Shown here piece by piece: positions 1 through 13,600 of a DNA stretch of 64,000 nucleotides. Where the stretch lies: contig WFMF01000086.1 in the NCBI GenBank assembly GCA_011033025.1, positions 62,001-126,000 on the forward strand. Direction: 5' to 3'. This DNA comes from Beroe forskalii. Lineage: Eukaryota > Ctenophora > Nuda > Beroida > Beroidae. The notes below the pieces were generated by a model. The model had not been told where the DNA came from. It worked only from the letters and a program-made list of their open reading frames with translations, and made no database searches. Every line of letters starts with the position of its first letter. Within the stretch, counting starts at the first letter, position 1. The position numbers and the translations under genes are program-made.

Positions 1-1645
1 ATACAAAGTTAATTTGCAAGATGCTTTGTCGCCCTTAATACGCCATTGATGTACTCCTAGCTTGTTCTACCTTCTTTTATTAGAATAAAATCATCCACAT
101 AATAAATCTAAAAGTTGCAGTTATAAAACCTGCTTTTCGTGGGCTGTCTTTCAAATAATGCTGTTAAAAATTTCAAGAAATAATCTCAAATATTTTCAAC
201 GCAAATGGAATTATTCAATTGAACCAATCGTGGCTTGTATTATCCAATTTAAGAATCTTGAAATTAAACTCCCATGTGGCTTGTAATGATATAACTGTTT
301 GGATCTCTTGTAGATCCATCTCCCGTTTAGAAGTAATGATATAGCTGAACCGGATTTAGATTGGAGCAAGCTGTAATAAACTGCAGTGATTTGCTGCATC
401 TAAGATTAAGATGTGACAAGATAATTTCATGTACTGAAGTAGATGTAGAAATTACGCCATTTCTTCCGCTATTTACGCCTTGTCCATCACTAAATAGCTC
501 CAATCATCTAATGGCAATCAGTGGCATATATAATACTACATGTAATTTTCCATTGACACTAAATGTGATGGTAATTATACTGGCATGGCAGTTTACAATG
601 GCAGTCCAAGTGTGCCGTGCCATGCCCTAAACTGTAACCGCTAATAACTTAAACTCTTTTCTCTGTTCAATTATATATGAGATTTTATATCGTATTGCTA
701 CGCCCTGAATATTAGCTACATAAAGGTATAGGACGTAGGTATTTATCCTGTTTTAGTTACATCCCTTCAAGTTGCAGACATGATATTTAAGGGAGAGTAT
801 GGTCGGTTTCATTCACGAATCAAATACTTTTGAACGCATAATGTTCAAAAAGGAATGATGAATGAAAAGCATCACATGAATTCAAGGTTCGCTTGGCTGT
901 TTTATTTTGACTTTGGTATGTAATGTATGTATGAAGAAATCGGTAAACAAGCTACCTAATTCCTATACATGTATACATCACGATACAATGTTATTATTGC
1001 TAAATTTAAATATACAGCCACACTGGTATGGGTTCACTGCTATAATAATTTGCACTGTGATTTCCTCTGACTCCAGCTTAGATATATTTATATTACCAGA
1101 CAAATGTATCACGTATGTATTAGAGAAGCGTACAACGGGTAGATTCATTTAACCTTATACGATGTGTCCTTTTATTTTCTTGGTTGGGATAAGAATAGAG
1201 AAGCGTTGCAGTGTTACGCCTAGAAAATCAGAGCATGAACAGCTTTATTTCTTCTGAAATTTTCTCTAAGCCGTTAGATTTTTAATTTTCGTTGATTTTA
1301 CGATTTGGTATGGGTCTTGGTGGAGCAATTTCACATGATTTCATCGCATTTGTGGACGACTGACATGCGATAATGTGTAACTTGCAGGGTTATTGAATTA
1401 ACTTGAAAGAGTTCGAACGCTACTTTATGGAAGGCGCGGTCATATTCATTAGTATTGTTGTGGCGCGGTTCGCGCGTTAAAACGCGCGCGCGCAGCGCAG
1501 TGATGCGCGCGTCGCTCGATCGACGCGCGCATCCAATAATTTGTGCTCGCGCGTAACCAACTGGCAAAGTATCTATCGGGCAAATGATGCAGATGCTAAT
1601 TCAGCCATGATGATTACATCGTTCAATTAACAGCTATTTCTCCAG
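1..1645. other. Upstream intron of the GalNAc-transferase gene
   Basis: No exon is recognisable here. The stretch ends in a polypyrimidine-AG acceptor at 1645 used by the first visible GalNAc-transferase exon. A GC-rich block at about 1435-1550 is made of CGCGCG runs and a GTCGCTCGATCGAC-like palindrome, in sharp contrast with the AT-rich surroundings. A related block recurs at 44625-44695. Confidence 0.6.
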
Positions 1646-4600
1646 GTTTTGGTGTTCCTGGACTCGCACATAGAAGCAACAGAGGGATGGTTGGAGGCAC
1701 TAATTCACAGGATCTACCTAAACAAGCTGATAGTCCCGGCCCCTGCTATCGATAACATCAACTATGAAACGTACGATGTTTACTTTTCTCCCCTTTTCTT
1801 ACAGTGATGTTCTAGGTTGAAAATCGCTGTGTTTGACTCCATCTGATTATGGAATGATTTACTATTCTTATGTTAAAATGTATCTTCATTAGGTTGGAAT
1901 ACACCAAGACTGATGGTAGTAAAGGCGGTTTCAACTGGGCACTGGTTTTTAAATGGGTTCCTATGAATGAAACAGAGAGAACCAAATACTATAATTGGGA
2001 TCCCTTCGAGTAAGTGTCTTACTTTTATGTACTTTAAGATTACTTAAAATGGTACTCACAAGGATTTGTGGTCGAGGAAGATTCAAAACTTCACCAAGTA
2101 AATTTCGTTGCCCATACTAATGTCTCATTGCTGCGGGGACTATCCTTTGAATTTATTTTCCTTGCCAAAAAGATTTAGAAATAATGATGTGATTGTCTCA
2201 AATTCAAATTTCGATTCTCCTACGATGGCTGGTGGTCTCTTTGCCATACATCGCGATACATTTCATGACTACGGTACCTACGATAATGAGATGAGCATTT
2301 GGGGAGGAGAAAATCTCGAGATGAGTTTCCGGGTGAGTTAATTCTACAGTTTTCCTTTATTTTTGAAAACCCGCCATGAAATCACAGTATCACACACAAT
2401 CAGGATATTTGAGCTCAACATTGGAAAATTCAGCACATATACCCGCAGTTATATTAAGGATTCATTTTGTTAGCTCACATCGGCGCCATGGCTTAGTTGG
2501 TTAAAGCGCCTGTCTAGTAAACAGGAGATCCCGAGTTCGAATCTCGGTGGTGCCTTATTTTACCCAATGTTCTAAAAATCCGATTCCATCTAAATTCTAA
2601 GAAAAAATTACGCCCACTTCCTATTTTTCAGATGTGGATGTGCGGTGCTAAGCTGGAAATCGTGCCCTGTTCCCGAGTGGGGCACATCTTCCGCCTCAAG
2701 AACCCCGTTTCCTTTCCCGGGGGCACGAGTAACACCGTCAGTCGGAATAACAAACGACTTGCGGAGGTGAGTTTCAGGGCGAATATATAGCGTAAGAGTT
2801 GGGGTGTTATTTCGAAAATGGTCCAGTGAGGAGGTAGCCGAGTGTAATAATTCGGTTGAAAAGCTTTTTTAGTGATTCACGTTTTCAAGGAGATACTGAA
2901 ACGTGAAAATTTTAGCGACGTAAGCTTCCTGAAAACTGCAATTTTGAATGATGGCCTATTTTCAGTTCTAAAATTGGTTAGATTGAAAATGAGACCGAGT
3001 TTCTAGTCTTTTTAGATAATTTCCAGAATTATTAAAATATTACGCTTGAAATTACTTATTTAAAAATTCTCAACTCTTGTTACAATTGACCGGCCAATTC
3101 CCCATGAAGTTGATTCATTACATATATTAGCATAAATTTATCATAAATAATAACAATACCAAATGTTATAATTTTAGATTAAACCCTTTTGTCTCTTCGC
3201 TAGGAAGATTTATTCTGGAACGATTTATTCTAGACATATTGCTTATAGTTTCATAGCGAAAGTCAAAAGGACACACTTTATTCACGGGTGTATTACACAC
3301 TTGGAAGCCTAACCATGAATTGAGTCTCACGGAATAACGGTCACTGAGAAAAGAGAATGGGGGGAAGGGTTGACCCACGGTAAATAAGCGGTTAAACGTT
3401 ATCAACTCACCGTGTTGAGATAAGATTATGAGGTCATCTTAACAGCACATTTATTGTGTATGTATATGTTAGAGGAGAGGGAGGCGACGAGAAAAGATGG
3501 AGGTTGAAAGGAAAATGTGTGATAGTTCCAAGTATTGGATGCGTTCGCATCCAGAAGTGTTTAGTTTATAGTTATTGATGTGTAATAAAGAACAAAGTGA
3601 GCGCGTGATTCCTATGTTCCTTTACAATAAAGATTTGGTGTCTTGAACTGGTGTTATAAGGGCGGTGGAGTGAATCTATGGTTTCTGTGTTCACTTATTC
3701 GGGGACAATATTTGTCATTTTGGTTTATGACATTTCATTCAAATTTTAATTCCTCCAAATAATCTTACTACAGGAAACAAGGATTCCAGAAATTTAAGAA
3801 TGCACAGAAAATTTGGCAGCACCAAATTACGCATTTTCCATGGGCTTATCGCTTAGTCTTATTTTAAATCAATTTTCACGATAGGAACACCAAATTAAGA
3901 ATTTTGCGGGCCTGGGTGGCCAATTTTCTGCTAATTTTCTCCCATCACATTTGGAAATTTTCAGGCGTGGATGGACGAGTACAAGGAGATGTTCTACTGG
4001 TACAGTCCTGGAATCGAGAAGAAGGATTCTGGAGATATTTCCGGTAATTTGGAAGTTTTTGGAGATCTGCCAGAAATTATTTTAATATGGATTTAACGCT
4101 TGTCAGGAATGATACACAAGCATTTCTGTCCTAATTTCTACTTATCGACTGTAGCAAAGTTTCAAAGTTTACCATTTGTACCAAATTCTGTAGAAAATTA
4201 CTTTGAAATTGATTTAAAGTGAAACACTTCAATTATCATCAGAACAAAGAATAAATTTCAAAACTTCATACTTCAATAAATGAATATTTCATTATTTCAT
4301 ATCGCCATGACATCACTTCTTTACTTCAAAGGAAGAATCCTGGCATTTCTTTAATAGTCCCAAAGAAACCCCCATTGTCCCAGAAAACCATGCTGCTCAC
4401 ATCCAGCGTTGTTACGGAACCAGACAGTGGTATTTCAAGTTGACAACCCCAATGACCCTGGTGCCAATCTCCTCCTTGTCCTTATGTGACACCACAATAA
4501 CCCTGGTGTCAATCTCTTTTTGTGACACCCCCAATAACCTTGGTGTCAATGTCCACTTTCTCCTTTTGTGACACCCACAATGACCCTGGTGTCAACCAGT

Positions 4601-7600
4601 GCTTGGCAGACCCCGACCACGGGTTGACAAGGTTTACAAGGTTTAAAAATAAATATTAACCTCGGGTGTGTGACACCTTGATAGCTTTACCATAATAACA
4701 GAGGGTGATGAGTTACAGGTATCGCAAAGACGAAGAAGACTCGGAAATGAATGAAGATTACGCTGCTGAGGCGGTGTTTTTAAACTTAATTTTCAGGACA
4801 CGCGTTGATGGGAATTGTATTCTTGATTCTTATTGGCTGCTTGCCAAACCACGTGACTACTCTGAACTGTGCAGCGTTTTGAATGGTTGGGAAAATTAGC
4901 CATGGTATCATCATCATTTTTCATTGAAAAATGAAAAATTGAAGCTAATGCACAAATATAATGAAGCTAATGTACAATGGAAATTTAAAATACATCTGTT
5001 TTGAAGATCAGTTTATTTACATCCATTGATACTCAAATGTCTTCGTTCATTAGCTTTCAAGTTTTATAATGATGATTGACCAAAGGCCTTTCAATGGCCA
5101 GTTACCTCCCCCCCCCCCTAATGTAGCAATATTTTATATTCTATTCACTCAGACGAAAGCATCAGAAGAATCTAATCTCATGAAATTGAGGCAGACATGA
5201 CGTAAACTTAAATTGTACCTATTTTGTTTAAAATTTAAATCTCTGGCCTCTATTACGTCAAAGAGCTGATTCAGAGTGTAACTGAGCTGTTTTGTAATCC
5301 AATGGTCGTCAGCGCTGTGTTACTACAATATAACAGCGCGAGTCACGTGATTTTAATGTCACGTGACAGTTGACTTGTCTGACGTCTGTGGTTACAAGTC
5401 GTCTTTGTGTCTGTGAGACATGTCTTGTCTTGAGGATACTAATTCTACGGACACCTGGTAACTCCGGAAAACTTCATTCAAATATTAAAAAGATTTAAAT
5501 CTTTGAAAGAAAAGCTTCATTCAAAGATTTAACTTTTTTTGAAAGATTTACAGATTAAATCTAAGGATGAAATATTTTCAGGTTTACTGCGGAATGAAGC
5601 GAGGCAGTAACCATTCCCTAAATAATATTTGATAAACTTTTTCAGGAAGAAATGGTGCTGAAGAATTTGATGAATATTGCAAAATATATCAATTAACTCC
5701 CCCCCCCCAACACATCTCTGCCCTAAATCATTCAAAGTATCATTACATCATACATGCCCCCCCTCAACCATTTCAATTAAAATAATTACACAAAATTGTG
5801 TAATATCTATATTTTAATTTGCAGAGCCGCGCTTGCCAGTTTTTTATTTACAATTCTGAAATAAAATGTAAGATGGCAAGTGGCATGGCAACCCCCCCTC
5901 TTAGATCTTAATATTGAAATTTAACAAATATCATTGAAATTTCAAAAAAGATCAATTGTATTTCCATTGAAAAAAGTCTGTTATATTCACTACGTTTTTA
6001 TGTGAATAAAAACGTTCTCTCGAGACAAACGTCGTGTGGCGTCATTGCAATGTCGTCCCATAATTTCGAATATTTCTCTTCCCCAAAGGTCGTCTTGCGC
6101 TCCGTGAGCGGTTGAAGTGTAAGAGTTTCAAGTGGTACCTGGACACTGTGTACCCTGATCTGTACGTTCCCTCCCTTAACTACCTCGCTTTAGGATCGGT
6201 TAGTGACAGCGAAGTTTTTGAAGCCCTTATAGAAATTTTATTGAAAGTTAATCGCGCGCACTGTTAAAAGCACGTATTTATCAATCCCTTCATCGATCGA
6301 TGCATGTACACATGCAACGATCGATAAAGGGATTGATAAAGACGTACTTTTTTCATTGCGCGCAACTTACTTTAATCGAATTTCTGTGGATTTGTCGAAG
6401 CTCATGCGTTTTTAGATCGATTGATCCATGTGGGCACATTTTGGGTATATGTAGTGGTGCCACTCGGGTTTTTGATCAATCAATCACATGAAATTGGTTG
6501 GCGATTGATTTTTTTCATTGAATTTCCTTTCTCTTAGATTTTCTCTTAGATTTTTACCACAATTTACCCCCTAACTTTTTATCCGTAGTTGTAAAAAGCC
6601 TCTCATCTTTCAGATATCCAATCCCTCGACAAACTTATGCCTGGATTCCTTCGGCAAGGCAGACCACTACCAAACAGTGAAAGCTGGCCTGTATTTCTGT
6701 CACCACCAGGGTGGGAACCAGGTATCTTGATCCCTCATTTTAAGCTGTGTCAATTGGTCATTAAACGAATGTGAGCAGATTGCTCGATTCCATATGTACG
6801 CGCGTAACTTTCCATATGAATTCGATCGGAAGTAATTCAATTTGTGGGTGTTATCAAGCCCTTCAAGCGACGAAATTTCAGACTGAGGAAGCAGGAATTT
6901 TGTTCATTCTCATTTTATTTTTATTTTTTATCGCAGAATACAAGCTATCCTAGCAATGACAGGCTAGGTCGTGAATACATGACAACTTTCTAGCCTTCCA
7001 AAAATACGACAAAGAGTCTTTGTCGTATTTTATTCTGAATGTCTTACGCTGACACTTACAGATTACAGACTATTACACAGATTGCAGACTATTCTAACCA
7101 CTCTATCATTACTGTGGTCACGAAAGTTAAATATTATAAAGTTTAGAAGCTTATTTACGTGTTTATAATACTATAAACGCGGTAACCCTTGTCACCGAAG
7201 GAATTGTCGTAAGCAATCAACCATTAACTACCCTTTATTACACCTCACCGCTACAGCTCCGAACTCATCAAAGTGAGATGTATGAATTATAACAATCGAA
7301 AAGGGCGCGCGCGAGTGTGTGTAAGCCTTTGTTAACTAACCCCTGAACAGTATGCTGGATGACTACCGTCAGGGCTAAGTGTCCGCATCAAATCCCTGAT
7401 TGCACACACCCAGGGGCTTTGTTTCTAAGCGCACTCACTCCAGGTGACACGTTGAACTGCTGGACTCCGGCAAAGTGACACGTTGGGTTACACGTAGATT
7501 TGGAGCAAAGACATAGTTGAGGAAAATGACAGTAGACATGCACAGTATTACCGGAATCCAGATTATTTAAGCCAAAATTTATCAAAAATCCGAGCAAATC

Positions 7601-10600
7601 TCCGATTTGTTATGTAGTCAGGAAAGCAGAATCAATTCCAAATTCGGTTGAATTAATATTGACCGAAACTTCGCTGAAAATATTAAAATAATCCTAGCAA
7701 TTATTTTCTACAAGCTGTGCACAAAACGTAATCTTCGTGGTTTGATAATTGTTGTTGTGGCCGAATTGTTATTAACAGCTAACCTTTCTAACCCTGAGAT
7801 GTGCACGGTCCAAACTACAGCATTTCTGTAATGCAGTTTGTAGACTGAATTAAATGTGTTAAAGTGAAATAGTCCTGACCTGAATTGGTGTCAATTGAAT
7901 TGGTGTCAAGAAAGACTGGTGTCAGGACGACTATGCGTTTGAATGCGCAATACGTATAAACTGACTAACTGCACCGTTGAAATTGAAAGAATATTTCCTG
8001 CCCTGAAGAATTATAATTAACTAGCAGAACCCATGGCCTCCGGCCATCGTTCACAATTTTTTCGCTTCAGCAATTGGTACAGTATAATGCAGTACTGTAG
8101 TTCTTATCAGTGATGAGGTCATCTTTTAATCGGGTGTGCCTACTCCTCTATGTGATGTCTATATGTCAGGTGGTGTCAAACGTCACTGGTACTCTGGTAT
8201 GAACATTCCGATCATCGGCAATCGGCATGCTTGATGGGGTACTGAGTGGTGTCAGAAAAATCTGTGGCTATATATAAGCCACCGGACAGACAGAAATCAT
8301 AAACTGGACAGACAGATATATATTCATTTATTTATTTATTTATTTATATATTTATATATGAGGAAGAATTATAAGTAGTAAGATTAGAGATTAATCAGGT
8401 GAACTCTGAAATCGTTCCCAGTGTCAGGCGTAACCAGATTTTTGAAAAGAAGGCGGCGAGTTACATTAATAAAGCCTATTGATTTTTTATTTTGCTTGGC
8501 TCAAACTTCAAAGCTCTCATATTAACACTTTAACAAGATTCTCACGTCTGTTCAAAAAGGGGAGGCAGCCGCCTGTGTCGCCTTCCCCTGGCTACACCCT
8601 TTCCCAGTGAAACTGGTACGATGATGGCCACATTTCAGGGCCATTCTCCGTACTTCCACGTAAGTTTTACATTTTACACGCTTCTCTGAAGCATTTGAAA
8701 CACCCTCCCCCAATTCACGTGTGACTAGTCTGTGATTTCCTCTGCGCGCCTTAATTCTGCCTTCCCTTTTCGCATGAAAATTGGGGGCTATTCTTTCCAT
8801 GCAGAGGGCTATTATGTGCTTGGATGGGTTTTGTCTGTTTGCGTGTAAGGGGTGTCGAACGTCGGATCTAAATGTACATCGTTCCGTGATGATACGTTTT
8901 ATAGTTGCCTGCTCTCATCTACACACATTCACAATTTTTTCTTCATTGCTTCTCTCGGCCTCCCTTCAATCTCCCAACGCTATATTTTTTTCTAATATTT
9001 CATGGGGTTAAGTTAAGTGTGTTGTTATAAACTGTCCATAATCATACCAAAGGTCAATTATCTTCTGACTTCGTAATTACTATAACCTTTAGGAAAAAGT
9101 TATATTATAACTGAAATTAAAAGCTTAAACTTAAAGAGATTGATATTCATATTCTAAGCTCCAGTCCGTTAGTGAATTGACAAGTTACTCATGGTTAATT
9201 AACTGCCATGTTATTGTCACGGGCAAAAAGTTTATAGTTATAGGTGTTTAGTCCAATGATTGATGTGGCCTTTAATCAACCATGATCAGCCTTATTAATT
9301 ATGTAGCTGCCCCTCAAGCAACGCAGTCAGCAATTGGCAACTTCTGTTAATTGTTCTCATATGACAATTTCTACATTAGTAATTTTAAGCTTCATGATAT
9401 AGATATTAATAATAAATACTGCGCCTAGGTGTTGTTGATAAATAGGACCCACTATTTGATGATAATTAATAAACTATTGGAGCTACTTTCAGTTCGGCTT
9501 TAGTTCATATTAATTGAAGGAAGGTATGATATAGGCGTAGGTCAAATAGTTAGCCTTTCATTCTTATCATTTTCATGTTGTTTTCATTAAACTGAGACGA
9601 TATTTATATCATCGAGGTTCCATTCATTCATTCGAATACTCAGACCTTCACATTGAATTTGTCCTCTTTTTGATACTTCATTCTAAATCCAGTAAAATTT
9701 CCCTAGTTCTTCCACTCCTAGACTGTGCTTGCTGTTACTTTTGGCATTTTGCCATTCCCTCCCTTCAGATTTCGTTGTAGAGCTTAGATGTTAATAAAAT
9801 ATTTTTTTAAAATATCGTAAACAATAATCCTTTACCTCCCTATCTAGATCATGATGAAGTACTTCATCGCCGTTCTTCTGATCGGCGTGGTTGCTGCCAA
9901 TGGTCTCCTCAAGCTCTCTGAAAAGGACAAGGCCCAGATCAGGGGACTGAAAGCTCTCCTCACCAACTTGGACGGAGTTTTCCCCACCTGTAACCTGGTC
10001 CTCTTCAGTGAAATGGTCGACTACGATACAGCTGATGCCAACTGCAAGAGCTTCGACCTTGGAACGGGCGGTGATGTCAAAGGTAACTTGGCTACCGTGA
10101 ACACAGACGAGAAGAACACCGATTTGAAGATGCTGCTCGCCATGGCCTACCCCACCTCCAGTGGCAAATGGGCTCCGGATGAGTGGGTCTGGGTGGGTCT
10201 CAGAAAGATGCTGAACAACGACGGCAGCAAGAAAGGCAGAGAATATCACGCTGAGGATTGGGCCTGGGCTGATGGATCCAAACCCCTGGACTACTCAGGA
10301 TGGCTCAGAGGACAACCCGACCAGAAGCCCACCAAGCAAGACGGAGTGAAGTACCTCCAGAATCAGATGAGGATCAACCACGCTGGAAAATGGGACGATA
10401 CCTTCGCCTTCAAGGAACATCCCTATGCCTGTGACTACCAAGGAAAATACATTCTCTCAGGAAACCTCAAATCTTGGGGACACGCCAAGGAAGCCTGTGA
10501 GGCTGCCGGACTTATCATGGCTAAAGTAAGGAACGAAGGGGAAGTCGAGGAGATCAAGTCGGCTGCCAAGTACTTCCTTGGGGACGCTCATGAGAAGACC

Positions 10601-13600
10601 TGGGAGGCCACCAACTGGATCTGGCTGGGAGGAAACGACGAGAAAGAGGAAGGTACCTGGGTCTGGAATGACGGAGAGCCCATTGAGTGGTTCGACACCA
10701 TGCCGTGGAGAGCTCCCAACCCTGACAACTCCGACAGGATCCAGGGCAAGACCACACAGAACTACCTGTCCATCTCCAAGTGGGGAGAATTCGACGACTC
10801 CTTCGACCACAAGAGACGAGCAAGGCCCTTCGCTTGCCAGTGCCCCGACACGTAAACTTCTGACTGATTATTTCATGGATAAGAAATCATTTGAAGGACT
10901 AAAAATTATCTGATTATTATTTCTTTATCTCTGATATTTTCGTGTTAGTGACATATCATGTAGAAACCTCATATGTAAATGATAGAGTTGTAATAAGTTT
11001 TAAATCTGAAAATGAATCTAAATGATAGAGTTGTAATGAGTTTTAAATCTGAAAATGAATTTAACGAAATGTATAGTGGTGTAAAGTGTAATTTAGTGTT
11101 ATTGTTTAGTGTTAACTTGATAGCATTATAAACTTCAGTTAATTTGTGCTTCGTCTTATTTCAAAAAATTTTCCTATTTCTGCGTCAACGCATAGCCCCT
11201 GAACAGTTTTGTGAGGTGTACCATTAGGGCTGAGAGTGGGGGGGCAACGCTCTTTTAGGCCCGAGGATATTAAAAATCCAAAAAGAGCCCTAGAAATAAA
11301 TAATCTGGAAAGAGCCTTAGAAAGTGGGGCCTAAAAGAGCCTAAAAGAGCATTGGCTCCCCCCCCCCCCTAAGTGTCCGCATCAAATCCCTGATGGCACA
11401 CACACAGGGCCATTGTACTCTCCTTCAGGAATTGTTTCTAAGCGTACGCCGTAATCACTTCAAGGTGACACGTTGAACCACGGTATTTGGAATAAGTGAC
11501 ACGTTGAGTTAAACCCAGATTCGGAGTATATACATATTTGAGAAAAAATGACTGTAGCCTTGCACAGTACTACCGGAATCCAGATCAGCTAGATCACTCA
11601 AACCAAAACTTATCAAAAATCCAAAGTAAATTCTCGTTTTGTAGTCAGGAAAACAAAATCAATTCCTAATTCGCTTAGAGCTAAAATGCATTGCTCAAAA
11701 TAATCCTTGCAATCATTTTCTACATCTACATGATTTGGGGCATTACAGGCTGCGCTTTGCACACGAATTCTTATGTTTTTATAGTTTGTTGGAAAAACTT
11801 TGAAAATGTTTCTAAAAAACTTTACTAATTGCCGTGGTTAAAAACTTGGGTGGCCTCCTGAAGTCAAATCGCTGCATATTTCCCTATAAATATGTTGAAA
11901 TATTGTCTTAAATCGATGTCAATTGAACTTGTGTCAAGAACGACTGGTGTCAGGACGACTTAACATCTGAATGCGCAATACAGATAGACGGACTTACTGT
12001 ACCTTAGAGAATTTAAAAAGAATATTTTCTGTCATGAAGAAATGGACCTTGGAGGCATGAAGATTGAAGGGTGAACTCTGAAATTATTGCCAGTGTAACT
12101 GGTTCGATTATGGCCACATTTTAGGGCCATTCTCTGAAACTTCCGTAGTTCCACGTACTTTCTACACGCTTCCAAAAGCATTTGAAACACCCTCCCCAAA
12201 TTCACGTGTGTCTAAGCCTGTGATTTCCTCTCCGCGTCTTAGTTCTGCCTTTCCTTTTCGCATGAAAATCTGAGGGCTGTTCTTTCTATGCGGAGGGCTA
12301 TTATGGGCTAGGATGGGTTTTGTCTCTTAGCGTGTAAGGAAGGCAGAATCTAAATGTACATCGTTCCGTGTTGAAACTTATTATATTTACTTGCCCCCAT
12401 CTACACACACACTCAAAATTTATTCTTTATTGCCTCCCTTCAACCTCCCCACGTTATAATTTATATTTCATGGGGTTAATTATGTGTGTCGTTATAACCT
12501 GTCCATAATCATGTCAAAGGTTAATTATCTTCTTGACTTCGTGATTAATATGTCCGTAAGGAAAAAGTTATATTATTATAACTGAAATTAAAAGCTTAAA
12601 CTTGAAGAGATTGATATTTATGTTCTAAGCTCCAGTCCGTTAACGCATTGACAATTAATGGATAATTGACTGCCATGTTATTGTCACGGGCAAAAAGTTC
12701 ATAGTCATAAGTGTTTAGTCCAATGATTGATGTGGCCTTAAACCAACCATCACCATTAATAATGTAGCTACCCCTCAAGCAACGCAGTCAGCAATTGACA
12801 ACTTTTGTTACTTGTTTCCTCAAGTACAACTTCTATACCAATAATTTTAAGCTTCATGATATACCTTATCGGACATTATTGTCACGGACATAACTTTCAC
12901 GCTGAGCATCTCTGCGTGAATATTGATTTCCGTGAAAATTATTTCTGCGTGATACTAATGTCCGTGATTTTCAAGTCTAGTATTTCCTCTCAACATCTCT
13001 TGGGTACAGTCGCAAATTTTCTGACTTCATCTCTTTAAACGCACAAATAATGAAATTTTTCGTTAAATTATACTTCGTTTCCATGCTTATACTTAGTAAC
13101 TGCAATATGGAAATTGATCAGTATCATTATCAAAAACATTGAAAAATCTCCAATTCAAGTATACCGATTGCGGAAGAAAATGGGAAAAACGAGCGGATAA
13201 TTTCAATTTTTATGAAAATTTGAAGTGCCTGCCACTTCAATCAAGCGTGAATATTTATATCCGTGAAGTTTTAGGTTCGTGAAACTAAAGTCCGTGATAA
13301 TTATAATCACCACCTTTATCTTCCCGAAATTGAAAGTTTTTCTTCGGGTTTTGTGATGAAATTTTTGGACCATTTAACCCCATGAGCATATCGAAAAAAT
13401 TCATAAAAAAACAAAACTACAAGGCCTACTCGCTTTGTTCACAAAATTTACCCGATATGATTGGATTGGATATTTCATTTGTGCTTGGATTGAGACCTTG
13501 AAGACATTGACGAATCGCAATATAAAGAATTAGAATATTATGGCGGTATACAAAATCGCAATTAAATACCTAATTAGAATATAATAAGGACACACAAGGG

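Noticed and set aside
4705-4899. 64-codon open frame in a GalNAc-transferase intron
   Set aside because: No recognisable domain, no splice signals tying it to the host gene, and length expected by chance.
6614-6721. Separate gene break between the catalytic and ricin parts of the GalNAc-transferase
   Set aside because: GGNQ at the end of this exon joins VWVFSPDC of 21716 in phase 0 exactly as in the family, so one gene with a long intron is the better reading.
10457-10913. Antisense and shifted frames over the lectin genes (also 15289-15664 and 20613-21005)
   Set aside because: Shadows of the real lectin frame, arising from its GC-biased third positions; no family resemblance of their own.
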